64,000 nt of DNA. Source: Nonomuraea sediminis (GTDB lineage: Bacteria; Actinomycetota; Actinomycetes; Streptosporangiales; Streptosporangiaceae). The stretch covers positions 620,001-684,000 of the forward strand of contig NZ_JAHDTI010000001.1 of the NCBI RefSeq assembly GCF_018531495.1, in the 5' to 3' direction. Positions 8,528-16,690 of the stretch are shown piece after piece. The translations under genes and the position numbers were made by a program. The notes below the pieces were generated by a model. It searched no databases and was not told where the DNA came from. It was given only the letters and a program-made list of their open reading frames with translations. Each line of letters opens with the position of its first letter. The stretch's first letter is position 1.

Positions 8528-8949
8528 CTGCGGCCTCCCTCGACGTTGGCCGTCATGGTCTGCTGCCAAGCCTTCTTGGCGTCTCGGCCAAGGTCGGCGG
8601 TGTTGATGCCGAAGACCGTGATGGCGCTGACGACCAGCAGCGTGGGGATGGCTGGGGCGACGATCGCGGTGGCGCGGCCGACCTTGTTCGACTTGCCCCA
8701 CACATCCGCAATCCAGATGGCGACACAGACACCGAGCGCCACCGCTGGGACGACGGGGTGCAGGCGCCCGGTCACGGTGCGGATGATGACCTCGAAGAAC
8801 GTGCCGATCAGGCCGACGCCAGCCACGAGCATCCACCAGGCGGTGAACCGGGGCGCGGTCTTCTTCCAGATGAACACGACTCCGACCGCCAGCAGCAGGG
8901 CGGTCGTGGCACCGAGCCCGACGAGCAGATTGTCCACGGTGAGGGGCAC
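8524..8949 (-). CDS. Integral membrane protein of the transfer operon
   Basis: 141 residues with about four predicted membrane helices: near 7-27, 37-57, 66-82 and 95-112. The C-terminal 25 residues are soluble. It overlaps the next gene by GTGA and is separated by 3 bases from the previous one, so it sits inside a tight operon. It probably belongs to the Spd-like set of small membrane proteins in actinomycete conjugative elements; no motif identifies a specific function. Confidence 0.72.
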   Translation of the reverse strand: MPLTVDNLLVGLGATTALLLAVGVVFIWKKTAPRFTAWWMLVAGVGLIGTFFEVIIRTVTGRLHPVVPAVALGVCVAIWIADVWGKSNKVGRATAIVAPAIPTLLVVSAITVFGINTADLGRDAKKAWQQTMTANVEGGRR

Positions 8950-8952
8950 CTT

Positions 8953-9402
8953 TCAGGCGAAGAAGTGGATGACGAGGTAGGCGACGATCGAGGCCGTGGT
9001 CAGCTCGGGGAGGTAGATCACCATGGCGGGGATGTAGAACGCCGTGTACAGCAGCGCGCGGACCAGCAGCAGCACCCGCCAGGCCCACACCACGGCGCCG
9101 ACATCGCGTGGCAGCCACTGCGGCTCCCAGCGTTCGCGTGCGAACGTGATGGGCGAGGCCAGGTAGGCAGGCCGCTCGCGGGCGATCCAATCCGATAGCG
9201 GACCCTGCACGAACTCGACGAGCTGGTCGATCCGTGACACCTGGGACCTGGCGGGAAGCTGAGGCTGGTCCTCGCGCAGGGGCACGACCGGGGCGACCTG
9301 CTCGGCCGCCTCGGCGGCGGGCCGCGCCTCCTCGGCGGTCCTGTTCGGCTGCTCGGCCTCCGGCTGGTTGGGCGCGGGGTAAGGCGAGCGGATGCTGCGC
9401 AA
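8953..9402 (-). CDS. Membrane protein with Pro/Glu-rich N-terminus
   Basis: 149 residues. The first 55 are rich in Pro, Glu and Ala and likely disordered. The middle reads RIDQLVEFVQGPLSDWIARE, and the last 50 residues contain two hydrophobic helices (VVWAWRVLLLVRALLYTAFY and a C-terminal one). The best start is TTG at 9402 because GGAGG lies 5 bases upstream; the longer frame has no ribosome site. It sits between two other small transfer-operon genes, and its function is unknown. Confidence 0.65.
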   Translation of the reverse strand: MRSIRSPYPAPNQPEAEQPNRTAEEARPAAEAAEQVAPVVPLREDQPQLPARSQVSRIDQLVEFVQGPLSDWIARERPAYLASPITFARERWEPQWLPRDVGAVVWAWRVLLLVRALLYTAFYIPAMVIYLPELTTASIVAYLVIHFFA

Positions 9403-9404
9403 GG

Positions 9405-9629
9405 TCACCTCCTTTGGCGGTTGACGTCGTCGGCGCTGCCGCGCAGTTCGCGGGCGTAGTGGGTGTAGAGCCGATCCCCCTCGGCCTCGTCGGCGTTGCG
9501 CATGTCGGCGAGTTCGGCCGTGAGGTAGCGCACGGCCTCGTGGAACGCTGCCTTCGGGCTCTCTGCGCCCTTGATGTTGGCGTGGAAGCGGATCTTGCGT
9601 CCCTCGCGGCGAGTCGGCTTGGTCGGCAC
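9405..9629 (-). CDS. Small basic protein of the transfer operon
   Basis: A 74-residue protein, basic at the N-terminus (PTKPTRREGRKIRFH) with a helical remainder. The GTG at 9629 follows GGGAGGAGTCAC, which favours this start over a longer one. It ends 2 bases before the next gene. It could be a small DNA- or RNA-binding accessory protein, but no family is recognised. Confidence 0.65.
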   Translation of the reverse strand: MPTKPTRREGRKIRFHANIKGAESPKAAFHEAVRYLTAELADMRNADEAEGDRLYTHYARELRGSADDVNRQRR

Positions 9630-9790
9630 GTGACTCCTCCCGATCGTCACGGACGGTTACGGCTGGCGGGGCCGTGATACGATCTCGCGCACGTGCGCGC
9701 ACGTACACTTGCGCGCGTAGGGTCTCCCCAGTGTGGCGGTTCGCGGCCTTGGTCGGCGCTGGATGTGGCCTCGCGGCTGGTTACGCTCGG

Positions 9791-10216
9791 TCACAGGGAC
9801 AGGTTGGCGATCACGGTGTCCCAGTCGATCCGGGCCATCTCCTCGCCGTCCGGTACCAGCTCGTACAGGCTGGCCGTGTGCTTGGCCAGCAGCTCGGCGG
9901 GTGTCCGGAACAGGCCCAGCAGCAGGTCCCCCTGCGTGACGCCGAGCAGCATGTTCTTGCGGTCCGAGGACAGCCGGGCCCGCAGCGCGGTGCTGTCGGG
10001 CTTCGACAGGCACTCGGCCCGCCCGTTCAGGCCGTCCAGCAGGACCGCTCGGGGCGCGACCACCGTGGCGGGCCAGTCCTCGATCTCTAGGTGGACGAAG
10101 TACGGGTCGTCCGCCCGGTAGTTCAGCCACGCGTTGTGGAACTCCTCTGTGGCCTCGTCCCACAGGGGGAGGTAGCAGGCCCGCTCGACCGTCTCGTTCG
10201 TCCGGCTGGTCGTCAT
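9791..10216 (-). CDS. SsgA-like sporulation/cell-division protein
   Basis: 141 residues. The pattern LNYRADDPYFVHLEI, then RAVLLDGLNGRA, GVTQGDLLLGL, and a C-terminal ELLAKHTASLYELVPDGEE followed by IDWDTVI, resembles SsgA-like proteins (SALPs) of sporulating actinomycetes. SALPs guide septum placement and spore-wall synthesis. The ATG overlaps the DUF2637 stop as TGATG. A SALP in a conjugative module is unusual and might adjust septation or mycelial spread of the element; that is inference. The family call rests on pattern similarity only. Confidence 0.6.
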   Translation of the reverse strand: MTTSRTNETVERACYLPLWDEATEEFHNAWLNYRADDPYFVHLEIEDWPATVVAPRAVLLDGLNGRAECLSKPDSTALRARLSSDRKNMLLGVTQGDLLLGLFRTPAELLAKHTASLYELVPDGEEMARIDWDTVIANLSL

Positions 10217-11862
10217 CACTTCGCTCCCTTGTCGTCGCTGTCGTCGGCGGACGAGCCGTCTTCGTCCGCGTTGTCCGTGTCGGACGGTCCGCCGTCAGGC
10301 GCCTTGTTCGTGCGCAGGGACGAACCGTTCCCGTCCGCTCCATTCGCGGCGGACGAGCCGTCCGTCTGCAGCAGCTTCAGCAGCGCGCTAGCGCGTTCGT
10401 TGCTGATCGTTCGTCCGTCCGATTTCACGGCGGCGGAAAGCGCGTCGCGGGTGAGCCGCTTCCCCGTCCGCTGATACCTGGCAAAGATCGTCCGCCCGAG
10501 CGGCAGCAGGTCGCCGAAGTCGTCCGGGCCTACAGTCCGTCCACCCGTCCGCGCGGCCCGTCCGCCGTTCGTCCGTCCGGACGGACGACGCTCGTCCGTC
10601 CGCTTCTTGCCAGACCGTCCGCCCGAACGAGACTTACCGTCCGCGCGGCCAGTCCGCGTGTTCGCGGGTTCCTCGTCCGCCGTCCGTCCGCCGTCCGGCT
10701 GGCTCTCGTCCGCCACGTTCGTCCGCGCGCCCTGTGCGTTCTCGTCCGCCTTCCGTCCGCGTAGGAGCCAGGCCCAGCGAGGCCGTCCGTCCACCCACAT
10801 TCCGCCATCTGTCCGGCCGTTGTCCGCATCGTCCGTCCGGCCGTCGACCGCGTTCTCGTCCGCTGGACGAAGCTCGCCGACGAACAGCGGACGGTACATC
10901 GGGAACATCCCGCCGCCGACCTTGTTCACGAACCGCGCGATCGTCTGCTTGGCCGCCAACGCTTCTGGAGCCATGCCATACAGCTCCTCCGACAAGGCGG
11001 CGAGTTGCGTCAGCGCTAGCTCCAACTGCGTCCGCTGCGCGGCGACCACCGCGGCCTGAGCGTCGTCCACGGAGCGCCTCGTCATCCGGACGGCGCGACG
11101 CGTCCGCACCACCTCGACCGCGATGTGCGGCGACTGCACGCCCTCGCTCACCGCCCACCGGAATGCCGCGAACGTCTCACGGGTGTGCAGCAGCCACCGC
11201 AGCACGCTGAACTTCGGCGCCCGCGGGTCGATCAGACCAGCCGACCGCAGGTCCTGGCGGTGCAGGTGCCGCGAGTGCATCGACCACAGCCACGGCGAGG
11301 CCAACGAGCACGCCGCGAACAACTCCGGGTAGTCCGGCACGTGCGTGTACGACAGGTACCCGGCGCCCGCGCCGATGCCGTAGGACCACATGCGGGTCAC
11401 CAAGGCCGCGTCGCCTTCCCGCAGCGCTACGTGTGCGTGCCAGGACACGTACACCGCAACCGACTCGACAATCCCGGCCGCGAGCACGGCCCACAGCGGC
11501 GGCAGACCACGCTGCATGAACGCCATCGCCTGGCCAGAGACCGCGACTCCGTTCACGCCCACGTTGGTGATCGACATGACGGCCAGGCGGCTTGCCGTCC
11601 GGGTCCGCTCGGCCCAGACCTCACGCCGCTTCCGCCACTTCGCGCGGGTGCGCTCGGCCTCGGCTTCCGACTCCGCGACGATCCGGGTCTGCTCCTGCTC
11701 GGCCAGCTCGCCCGCCCGCTCGGAGAGGGCGGCGCGGTGCTCGGCCTCCTCGATCTCGCGCAGGCGTCGCGCCTCGTCGCGCATGCGCTCCTGCTCGATG
11801 CGGAGCTGCTCCGCTTCGAGCCGGGCGCGCTCGCGCTCGGGGCTGGGGGCAAGCAGTCTCAC
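10216..11862 (-). CDS. DUF2637-type membrane protein with C-terminal HTH-like region
   Basis: 548 residues in four parts. The first 90 are an Arg/Glu-rich coiled coil. A membrane region follows with about four helices (AVMSITNVGVNGVAV onward, containing VYVSWHAHVAL). A helical region comes next, then about 180 residues of low complexity rich in Asp-Gly-Arg-Thr. The tail GRTIFARYQRTGKRLTRDAL looks like a small DNA-binding domain. DUF2637 proteins are common in actinomycete plasmids and AICEs. GTG at 11862 overlaps the WhiB stop. The low-complexity part is encoded by a striking CGTCCG-rich stretch. Confidence 0.75.
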   Translation of the reverse strand: MRLLAPSPERERARLEAEQLRIEQERMRDEARRLREIEEAEHRAALSERAGELAEQEQTRIVAESEAEAERTRAKWRKRREVWAERTRTASRLAVMSITNVGVNGVAVSGQAMAFMQRGLPPLWAVLAAGIVESVAVYVSWHAHVALREGDAALVTRMWSYGIGAGAGYLSYTHVPDYPELFAACSLASPWLWSMHSRHLHRQDLRSAGLIDPRAPKFSVLRWLLHTRETFAAFRWAVSEGVQSPHIAVEVVRTRRAVRMTRRSVDDAQAAVVAAQRTQLELALTQLAALSEELYGMAPEALAAKQTIARFVNKVGGGMFPMYRPLFVGELRPADENAVDGRTDDADNGRTDGGMWVDGRPRWAWLLRGRKADENAQGARTNVADESQPDGGRTADEEPANTRTGRADGKSRSGGRSGKKRTDERRPSGRTNGGRAARTGGRTVGPDDFGDLLPLGRTIFARYQRTGKRLTRDALSAAVKSDGRTISNERASALLKLLQTDGSSAANGADGNGSSLRTNKAPDGGPSDTDNADEDGSSADDSDDKGAK

Positions 11863-12182
11863 GCTGCCACCTCGTAAGTACCGATCCCGAGGATGCGACG
11901 CTGCTCGGGGGTGGTGCCGCCGATGATGCCCCAGTTGTCGAACGGCATCGTCCGCGCCCGCATCACGCAGGCGCCGGTCAGGCCGGCGAAGGGGCAGCCG
12001 GAGCACAGCGTGCGGGCGTAGTCCTCGTTGCCGGTCTGGCGGTCGTCGAGGGGGTACCAGTCGTCGGGGTCGGTCCCGGGCTGGCGGCACTTGGCGTCGC
12101 TGGTCAGCAGGACGGCATCAAGGTCAGGGGTTTCGTCGAATGTGACAGTGTGGCGGTGTGATGCCACGATGTGGCTGGACAT
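11859..12182 (-). CDS. WhiB-family iron-sulfur transcription factor
   Basis: 107 residues with four cysteines for a [4Fe-4S] cluster: C32, C60, C63 and C72. The C63-C72 spacing is 8 residues instead of the usual 5, a small insertion. The Wbl turn motif appears as FDNWGIIGGTT, followed by the basic EQRR. The ATG follows AAAGGAA. It is the first gene of the leftward transfer operon, directly facing the GntR regulator across about 270 bp, so both probably control the operon. WhiB-like genes are frequent on actinomycete mobile elements. Confidence 0.9.
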   Translation of the reverse strand: MSSHIVASHRHTVTFDETPDLDAVLLTSDAKCRQPGTDPDDWYPLDDRQTGNEDYARTLCSGCPFAGLTGACVMRARTMPFDNWGIIGGTTPEQRRILGIGTYEVAA

Positions 12183-12333
12183 CGGGTCTCGGTTCCTTTC
12201 GCGAGGGCTGAGAGACCTGGTGTTTGTAAGGGCCCTGCCTGGAAGTGGAGTTCCGGGTGGGGCCCGTAAGGGCTTGTGGCAGGCGGCTTTCCGGTGGAGC
12301 GGAGAGCCGCTTTTTTCACAGCCTGTTAAGCTG

Positions 12334-12349
12334 TGTTTATCAGTAAACA
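12334..12349. promoter_or_regulatory. Putative GntR/KorSA operator
   Basis: TGTTTA-TCAG-TAAACA is a dyad with 6-bp perfect arms in the AT-rich part of the divergent region between the WhiB-like and GntR genes. GntR regulators usually bind such sites, and KorSA of pSAM2 represses its neighbour from this position. Confidence 0.55.
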
Positions 12350-12450
12350 GCGCCAAACGATCAGTGTCAAGCGCGCACCCGAGCACTCCACCGACTACCC
12401 GTAATACGATCAACGCCAGCCCGAACAGCGAAGTAGGAGAGGACCCGCCC

Positions 12451-13188
12451 GTGCCCATCGAGAGGTTCGCCGAGGTCCTGGAAGACCTACGAGCGAAGAT
12501 CCTCGACGGCACATACCCGATCGATGAAGCCCTCCCCCACACCGAGCGGCTGAAGGCGACCTACAGCGTCAGCGCAGCCGTCATCACCCGGGCTATGAAG
12601 GAGTTGAAGACCGAAGGGCTGATCTGGCGCGTCGCCAACAGAGGCATGATCGTCCTGCCGTCGCCCGTCCCCGTGGCCCTGTCGAACGCGACCGCGCCCC
12701 ACCACGAGCATCAACGATGGGAAGAAGCTTGCCGCAGCGCAGGCGTCACCGGGCGAATCCAAGCGGACCCGCGGACCACGACCGCCCCTGCCGACAATCT
12801 GCTCGCCCAGGTCTTCAACATCAACGAGGGCGACCCAATCGTGTGGTGGCGGCGCACAGCCATGGTCAACGAAGACACGGCCGTCTTCCACGACCGCGTC
12901 TACTACCCGAGATCCATCCTCGACGAGAGGCCTCCAGGCGCGGTCACCCCCGAAACCGTCAGCATCGCTCTGTCGCGGATCAACCCGAGCACCAGCTACG
13001 CCGACATCACCACGAAAGTCCGGCCCTGCAAGGACAAAGAGGCCAGCATGCTGAAGATCAGCGAAGGCATGCCGGTCTACGACATCACTCGGACCATCCG
13101 TGATGAGGATGGCCGCACCTACGAGCTGCTGCGCCGCATCGCGAACCCGTTGCGGGTCCGCCTCGTCGAGCACCACCAGGGCCTGTAA
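12451..13188 (+). CDS. GntR-family (HutC type, UTRA domain) repressor, KorSA-like
   Basis: 245 residues. The winged HTH occupies residues 5-70 (ERLKATYSVSAAVITRAMKE is the recognition region, and WRVANRGMIVL the wing). A UTRA effector domain follows from about 90 to 240 (VWWRRTAMVNEDTAVFHDRVYYP, PVYDITRTIRDEDGRTYE). GTG at 12451 follows AGGAGAGG; longer frames start in noncoding sequence. Placed divergently from a transfer operon, it matches KorSA, the repressor that keeps pSAM2-type elements silent. A strong terminator follows. Confidence 0.85.
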   Translation: MPIERFAEVLEDLRAKILDGTYPIDEALPHTERLKATYSVSAAVITRAMKELKTEGLIWRVANRGMIVLPSPVPVALSNATAPHHEHQRWEEACRSAGVTGRIQADPRTTTAPADNLLAQVFNINEGDPIVWWRRTAMVNEDTAVFHDRVYYPRSILDERPPGAVTPETVSIALSRINPSTSYADITTKVRPCKDKEASMLKISEGMPVYDITRTIRDEDGRTYELLRRIANPLRVRLVEHHQGL

Positions 13189-13223
13189 CTCCCATCGGCG
13201 GAAAACCCCTGGGAAACGAAAAT

Positions 13224-13256
13224 GGGCCGCCCACTCCGCAGGGAGTGGGCGGGCCC
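13224..13256. terminator. Hairpin after the GntR gene
   Basis: GGGCC-GCCCACTCC pairs with GGGAGTGGGC-GGGCCC around a 3-base loop. It lies 36 bases after the regulator stop and separates the mobile module from the hydrolase gene. Confidence 0.75.
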
Positions 13257-13363
13257 AATGAAGCGAGTGACGGGCGCATGTCAGCTGCCTTCACCATTCG
13301 CCGACCGTCCGTTCTTGTCGGTTTTGCCGCGCTCATCGCCCTGAATACGCCTGCCCCAGTCGT

Positions 13364-14203
13364 ATGCTGCTGTTCGTGACCTCAACCGAGCAAGAAATCA
13401 CCTTCCGCACCCTCGACGGCCTCAACCTTGCCGGAACACTCGTCACACCAGCCGAGCCGCCCAGTCACGCCGTCGTCCTTGTACACGGAGGCGGGGTGAC
13501 GCGTGAGGAGGGTGGGTTCTTCACGCGACTGGCAGCCGGGCTGGGCGATTCCGGCTTGGCGTCCCTGCGTTTCGACCTGCGCGGCCATGGAGAGAGCGAG
13601 GGCAGGCAAGAAGAACTGACGCTCTCGGCCATCCTCAACGACATCCGCGTAGCGCTGCGGTATGTCAGTGACGCGACCGGCGCGGCAGACCTCAGCCTGC
13701 TCGGTACAAGCTTCACCGGCGGGATCACGGCCTACTACGCCGCCAAGTGCTCGGATGAAATCTCCCGCTTAGTGCTGCTCAACCCCCGGTTGAACTACAA
13801 AGAGCGCACTATCGACAGCCGTCCTTTCTGGCAGAACGACTATCTGACCGACGAGGCAGCGGCGCAGCTTCGTGCCCAGGGGTACCTGTTCCACTCAGCC
13901 ACCCTCAAGCACGGACGGGCCATCTACAACGAGGTCTTCTGGCTACGTCCCCACGAAGTGCTTGGCGAGGTGGCCGCGCCGACGCTGCTCGTGCACGGCA
14001 CCAAGGACACCTTCGTGCCAGTAGAAGCGTCCAGGGCAGCAGTGCCGCAGTTCCGTGCGCCGTGCCAACTGGTCGAGATTGAGGGTGCCCAGCACGGCTT
14101 CGCCGTGCACGATGACCCGCAATATCTGAACCCGCAGAGCCAGGAGTGGCAAGCCTTTGTCATTCAGACGGTGGCCGAGTGGCTGACGCAGGAGAAGCAC
14201 TAA
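13364..14203 (+). CDS. Alpha/beta hydrolase (dienelactone hydrolase / esterase-like)
   Basis: 279 residues. The nucleophile is S116 in LLGTSFTGG (GxSxT rather than the usual GxSxG), the acid is D215 in HGTKDTFVP and the histidine is H244 in GAQHGF. The oxyanion stretch LVHGGG is at 39-44, and RFDLRGHGES is a typical fold signature. It should hydrolyse an ester or amide; the substrate is unknown. A GTG five codons in (13376) is an alternative start. It converges with the XRE gene with a 4-base stop overlap, so the two are probably transcribed separately. Confidence 0.88.
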   Translation: MLLFVTSTEQEITFRTLDGLNLAGTLVTPAEPPSHAVVLVHGGGVTREEGGFFTRLAAGLGDSGLASLRFDLRGHGESEGRQEELTLSAILNDIRVALRYVSDATGAADLSLLGTSFTGGITAYYAAKCSDEISRLVLLNPRLNYKERTIDSRPFWQNDYLTDEAAAQLRAQGYLFHSATLKHGRAIYNEVFWLRPHEVLGEVAAPTLLVHGTKDTFVPVEASRAAVPQFRAPCQLVEIEGAQHGFAVHDDPQYLNPQSQEWQAFVIQTVAEWLTQEKH

Positions 14204-15378
14204 GCACGTAGTGCCTCATCCAGTTCCCTCGGTCCGGGCCGTGCGGCCCACGGCCCGAGGGCACGAACGGCGCGTCCCAGTTCACGTTTGGTACGAAGGG
14301 AGCTGGTGGCGTTGGCAAGTTGCACCGACACCAGGCCAACCATAGCGGCCTCATCGGGCTGGCCAGCTAGGGCCAGGGAGAAGGCTCGGCGAGCCAGAAA
14401 GTATCCCTGGTCCCGGCGAGATAGCGACTTGCTCTGCAACACCTCCTGGTACAGCCCAGCCGCCCGCGCCGGCTGTCCGGCCTCGATGTAGCAGCTGGCG
14501 GTTCGCAGACTCAGGTCGGCACGGCTGTACTTACCGCTTAGCTGCGTGCCGCTGGCCTCGCGGCCGCCCTCGAACTCGTCAAGCCACTGGAGGGCCTCGC
14601 CGAGCGCCCGCTCCACCCTGTCCATAGGTTCACCGACCATGGCATAACCGCGGGCTTGCTGTTGCGCGACCTCGGCTCTGACCTTCGCCGGCAACTGCCA
14701 ACGCTCAAGTCCAGCGGCCTCAGCCAAGGTGAGCACCTTCAACGCATCGCGCCGGTCATAGGCGAGTTGAGACTTGCGCAGCAACACATAGCCCTGCATA
14801 GGGCCGTCGTCGGCTTCCTGCGCCCATTCGATCGCCCGGTCGTACCAGTACGTTGCCGTAGGCAAATCCCCTAGATCACGATACAACCAGCCCACGAACT
14901 CCGCAGCATCCGCTCCTACGGCCAGCAGTTGCCGTCGAATCTGGGGCCGAACTTCGCGGACGGAGTGCTGCGTGACCGCGATCACGGCCTGCGCTTTGGG
15001 CAGAGCCGCTGACGGACCGAGGGTGCCATCATCTGCCTTGCTCGCGTCGAGCTGGACGCGCAGTTCCCCCACTACGGAGCCATCCACATAGCGGCGAGGA
15101 TCAGCAAGGATCGCCGCGACAGGCGGCAGCGCGTCCATGCTCGCTGCCGGCCAGACAACAGCACGCTGTCTGTCATCGGCCAGGGCCAAGAGGTAACCAC
15201 CCGCTCCGAGCGCCTCATCGAGTGCCGCTGCGATAGGTGCGGTTGGCGGCCGTCGTCCGCTTTCGAGATCGGCAACATGGGTCTTGCTGCAATGAGCCAG
15301 AGCAGCCAGTTCGCGAAAGGACATACCGGCGCCCAGACGTAGGCGCCGTAGCGCCTCACCGAACGTTTCCATGCCCAT
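14200..15378 (-). CDS. XRE-family HTH regulator with TPR-like C-terminal domain
   Basis: 392 residues. The HTH spans residues 5-60: FGEALRRLRLGAGMSFRELA, then CSKTHVADLESGRRPP is the classic XRE pattern. The remainder is helical with TPR-like repeats (YWYDRAIEWAQEADDG; ARAAGLYQEVL), like pathway-specific regulators in Streptomyces and relatives. The ATG at 15378 follows AGGGAG. A four-block dyad (15396-15437) lies just upstream, between this gene and the plus-strand operon that runs to 25317. It is therefore the probable autoregulator and controller of that operon. Whether it activates or represses cannot be seen. Confidence 0.88.
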   Translation of the reverse strand: MGMETFGEALRRLRLGAGMSFRELAALAHCSKTHVADLESGRRPPTAPIAAALDEALGAGGYLLALADDRQRAVVWPAASMDALPPVAAILADPRRYVDGSVVGELRVQLDASKADDGTLGPSAALPKAQAVIAVTQHSVREVRPQIRRQLLAVGADAAEFVGWLYRDLGDLPTATYWYDRAIEWAQEADDGPMQGYVLLRKSQLAYDRRDALKVLTLAEAAGLERWQLPAKVRAEVAQQQARGYAMVGEPMDRVERALGEALQWLDEFEGGREASGTQLSGKYSRADLSLRTASCYIEAGQPARAAGLYQEVLQSKSLSRRDQGYFLARRAFSLALAGQPDEAAMVGLVSVQLANATSSLRTKRELGRAVRALGPWAARPGPRELDEALRA

Positions 15379-15395
15379 TCGGCGCTCCCTGTCAC

Positions 15396-15437
15396 GTCCG
15401 CAAAGGTGTCCGCAAATTCGCGGACGCCGCTGCGGAC
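15396..15437. promoter_or_regulatory. Four-block dyad operator next to the XRE gene
   Basis: GTCCGC starts at 15396 and 15408; its reverse complement GCGGAC starts at 15420 and 15432. The four 6-bp blocks are exactly 12 bp apart and symmetric around about 15416. This fits two HTH dimers on one face of the DNA and marks the likely target of the adjacent XRE protein. Confidence 0.75.
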
Positions 15438-15523
15438 AGTCCACCCCTAGACCATGACTCGCGGTATTGACGACGCTACTACGGAGGGCCGCAGCCACCA
15501 GCAGCCTTCACCACGAAAAGGGC

Positions 15524-15566
15524 GGCCCCGGCCTCGGTGCGTGAACACCGCGGAAAACCCGGGGCC
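15524..15566 (+). promoter_or_regulatory. Leader hairpin of the biosynthetic operon
   Basis: GGCCCCGG (15524) pairs with CCGGGGCC (15559), with an inner CGGTG/CACCG stem. It ends 26 bases before the first ATG of the operon and has no following T-run, so it may be a leader structure more than a terminator. Confidence 0.4.
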
Positions 15567-15592
15567 TAGATCAGGAATCGAGGTCCTGACCC

Positions 15593-15949
15593 ATGAGAAA
15601 GCGTAGAGCCACCACAAACCGATCGCACAGGGATCGGTCCGATATCGCCGCCAGAACCACCGAGGTCTTGAGCAACGAGACAGCCAAGCGGATGGCGGCG
15701 CAGTTGCAGGAATCGTGGGCTGGCCGTTGGCAGGTGCTGTGGGAACCCTCGAGCCGCAAATTCCGTGCGTTCCCGGCCTACGACATGAACGTGAACACTC
15801 CGGTAGACGGCAGAAGCCTCCGCGAGCTGTGGCGCAACGTCCTCAACGTTGATCAGGAGCTGCTGCTCGCCGTGGCCGAGGCCATTCCGACGCACCCGCC
15901 CAAGGTCGTTCATATGCCCCCTGGATTCCTCCAGGAGGTATTCGGGTGA
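15593..15949 (+). CDS. Hypothetical protein, first gene of the operon
   Basis: 118 residues with a basic N-terminus (MRKRRATTNRSHRDRS), a central VLWEPSSRKFRAFPAYDMN, and an acidic/helical C-terminus ending MPPGFLQEVFG. No known family is recognised. A GAGGTCCTGACCC stretch provides a weak ribosome site. Its position behind the XRE operator makes it the first gene of the plus-strand operon. The middle part resembles small sequence-context domains of actinomycete hypothetical proteins, but no role is inferred. Confidence 0.6.
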   Translation: MRKRRATTNRSHRDRSDIAARTTEVLSNETAKRMAAQLQESWAGRWQVLWEPSSRKFRAFPAYDMNVNTPVDGRSLRELWRNVLNVDQELLLAVAEAIPTHPPKVVHMPPGFLQEVFG

Positions 15950-16037
15950 TCAGACGAGACGTGTCCCAGCAGGCTGCCCACCGAAAGGTCCGGCAGCAAC
16001 TCCTCACGTTCCGACGCGGCCTGGAGGAACCGACACC

Positions 16038-16445
16038 GTGACGCCTCGCCACGCAGTTACACCAGACGAGCACAAGCAGGCAGTATTCGCGGCCACGCAT
16101 CTCTCGCACCTGCTGGTCACCCGCCACAACATCCCCGCCACCGCGCACGACCTGCCCAGCGGCGTCGTCGTGTCTGTGTTCTACGGGCTCGTCGCCCACG
16201 TCGCCCACGTCACCCACGTCGATGCCGTCATCTGGTGGGCCGTCCCCGACATGACAGGCACCCGCAGGCGGCCACTGACGACCTACGCTCACACCACGGA
16301 AATCGCCGCCGACCGGCTCGCTGAGCATTACCACCAGCTGCGCTCGGTGCCGCTGGCCGACATGCTGGCCAGCAGACGCATCACCTACATAGCGGCCGCC
16401 CTCCTCGAGGAGACTGAGGTCCGTCGTGCGGCTGCACCGATCTGA
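16038..16445 (+). CDS. Hypothetical protein
   Basis: 135 residues from a GTG at 16038 with GGAGGAA seven bases upstream; the longer frame starting in the previous gene lacks a ribosome site. The protein has no obvious motif. VVVSVFYGLVAHVAH and DAVIWWAVPDM suggest a mixed alpha/beta fold. No signal peptide or membrane helix is seen. It is cotranscribed with its neighbours by position, and its role in the pathway is unknown. Confidence 0.6.
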   Translation: MTPRHAVTPDEHKQAVFAATHLSHLLVTRHNIPATAHDLPSGVVVSVFYGLVAHVAHVTHVDAVIWWAVPDMTGTRRRPLTTYAHTTEIAADRLAEHYHQLRSVPLADMLASRRITYIAAALLEETEVRRAAAPI

Positions 16446-16639
16446 CGCGCACGAGGTAGCCCGAGCGAACCTCATGCCTGGCATCCTGCCGACCCCGGCG
16501 TTGCCGCTGTGTCGAGTCCGCGGACCTCGACGAACTGCGCGCACTGATGGCTGATGCCGAACTCGAGCTCTGGCGGGCCTCACACGTCCTTCACCGGCAG
16601 CCCACATCCAACGCCGCCGGCGAGGTCCGCCAGACCTAA
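16426..16639 (+). pseudogene. Possible small gene with a frameshift
   Basis: From a GTG at 16426, overlapping the previous stop, the frame reads MPGILPTPALPLC and then turns to non-coding composition near 16510. The next frame continues as SADLDELRALMADAELELW to a TAA at 16637-16639. One indel would join them into a protein of about 70 residues. Either it is a broken small gene, or the two parts are chance frames. There is no family match. Confidence 0.25.
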
Positions 16640-16690
16640 CACCCGTGGCCCGGAGAAGACGACCGGTTTCCTGCCCTGCCCGAGAGGCTG

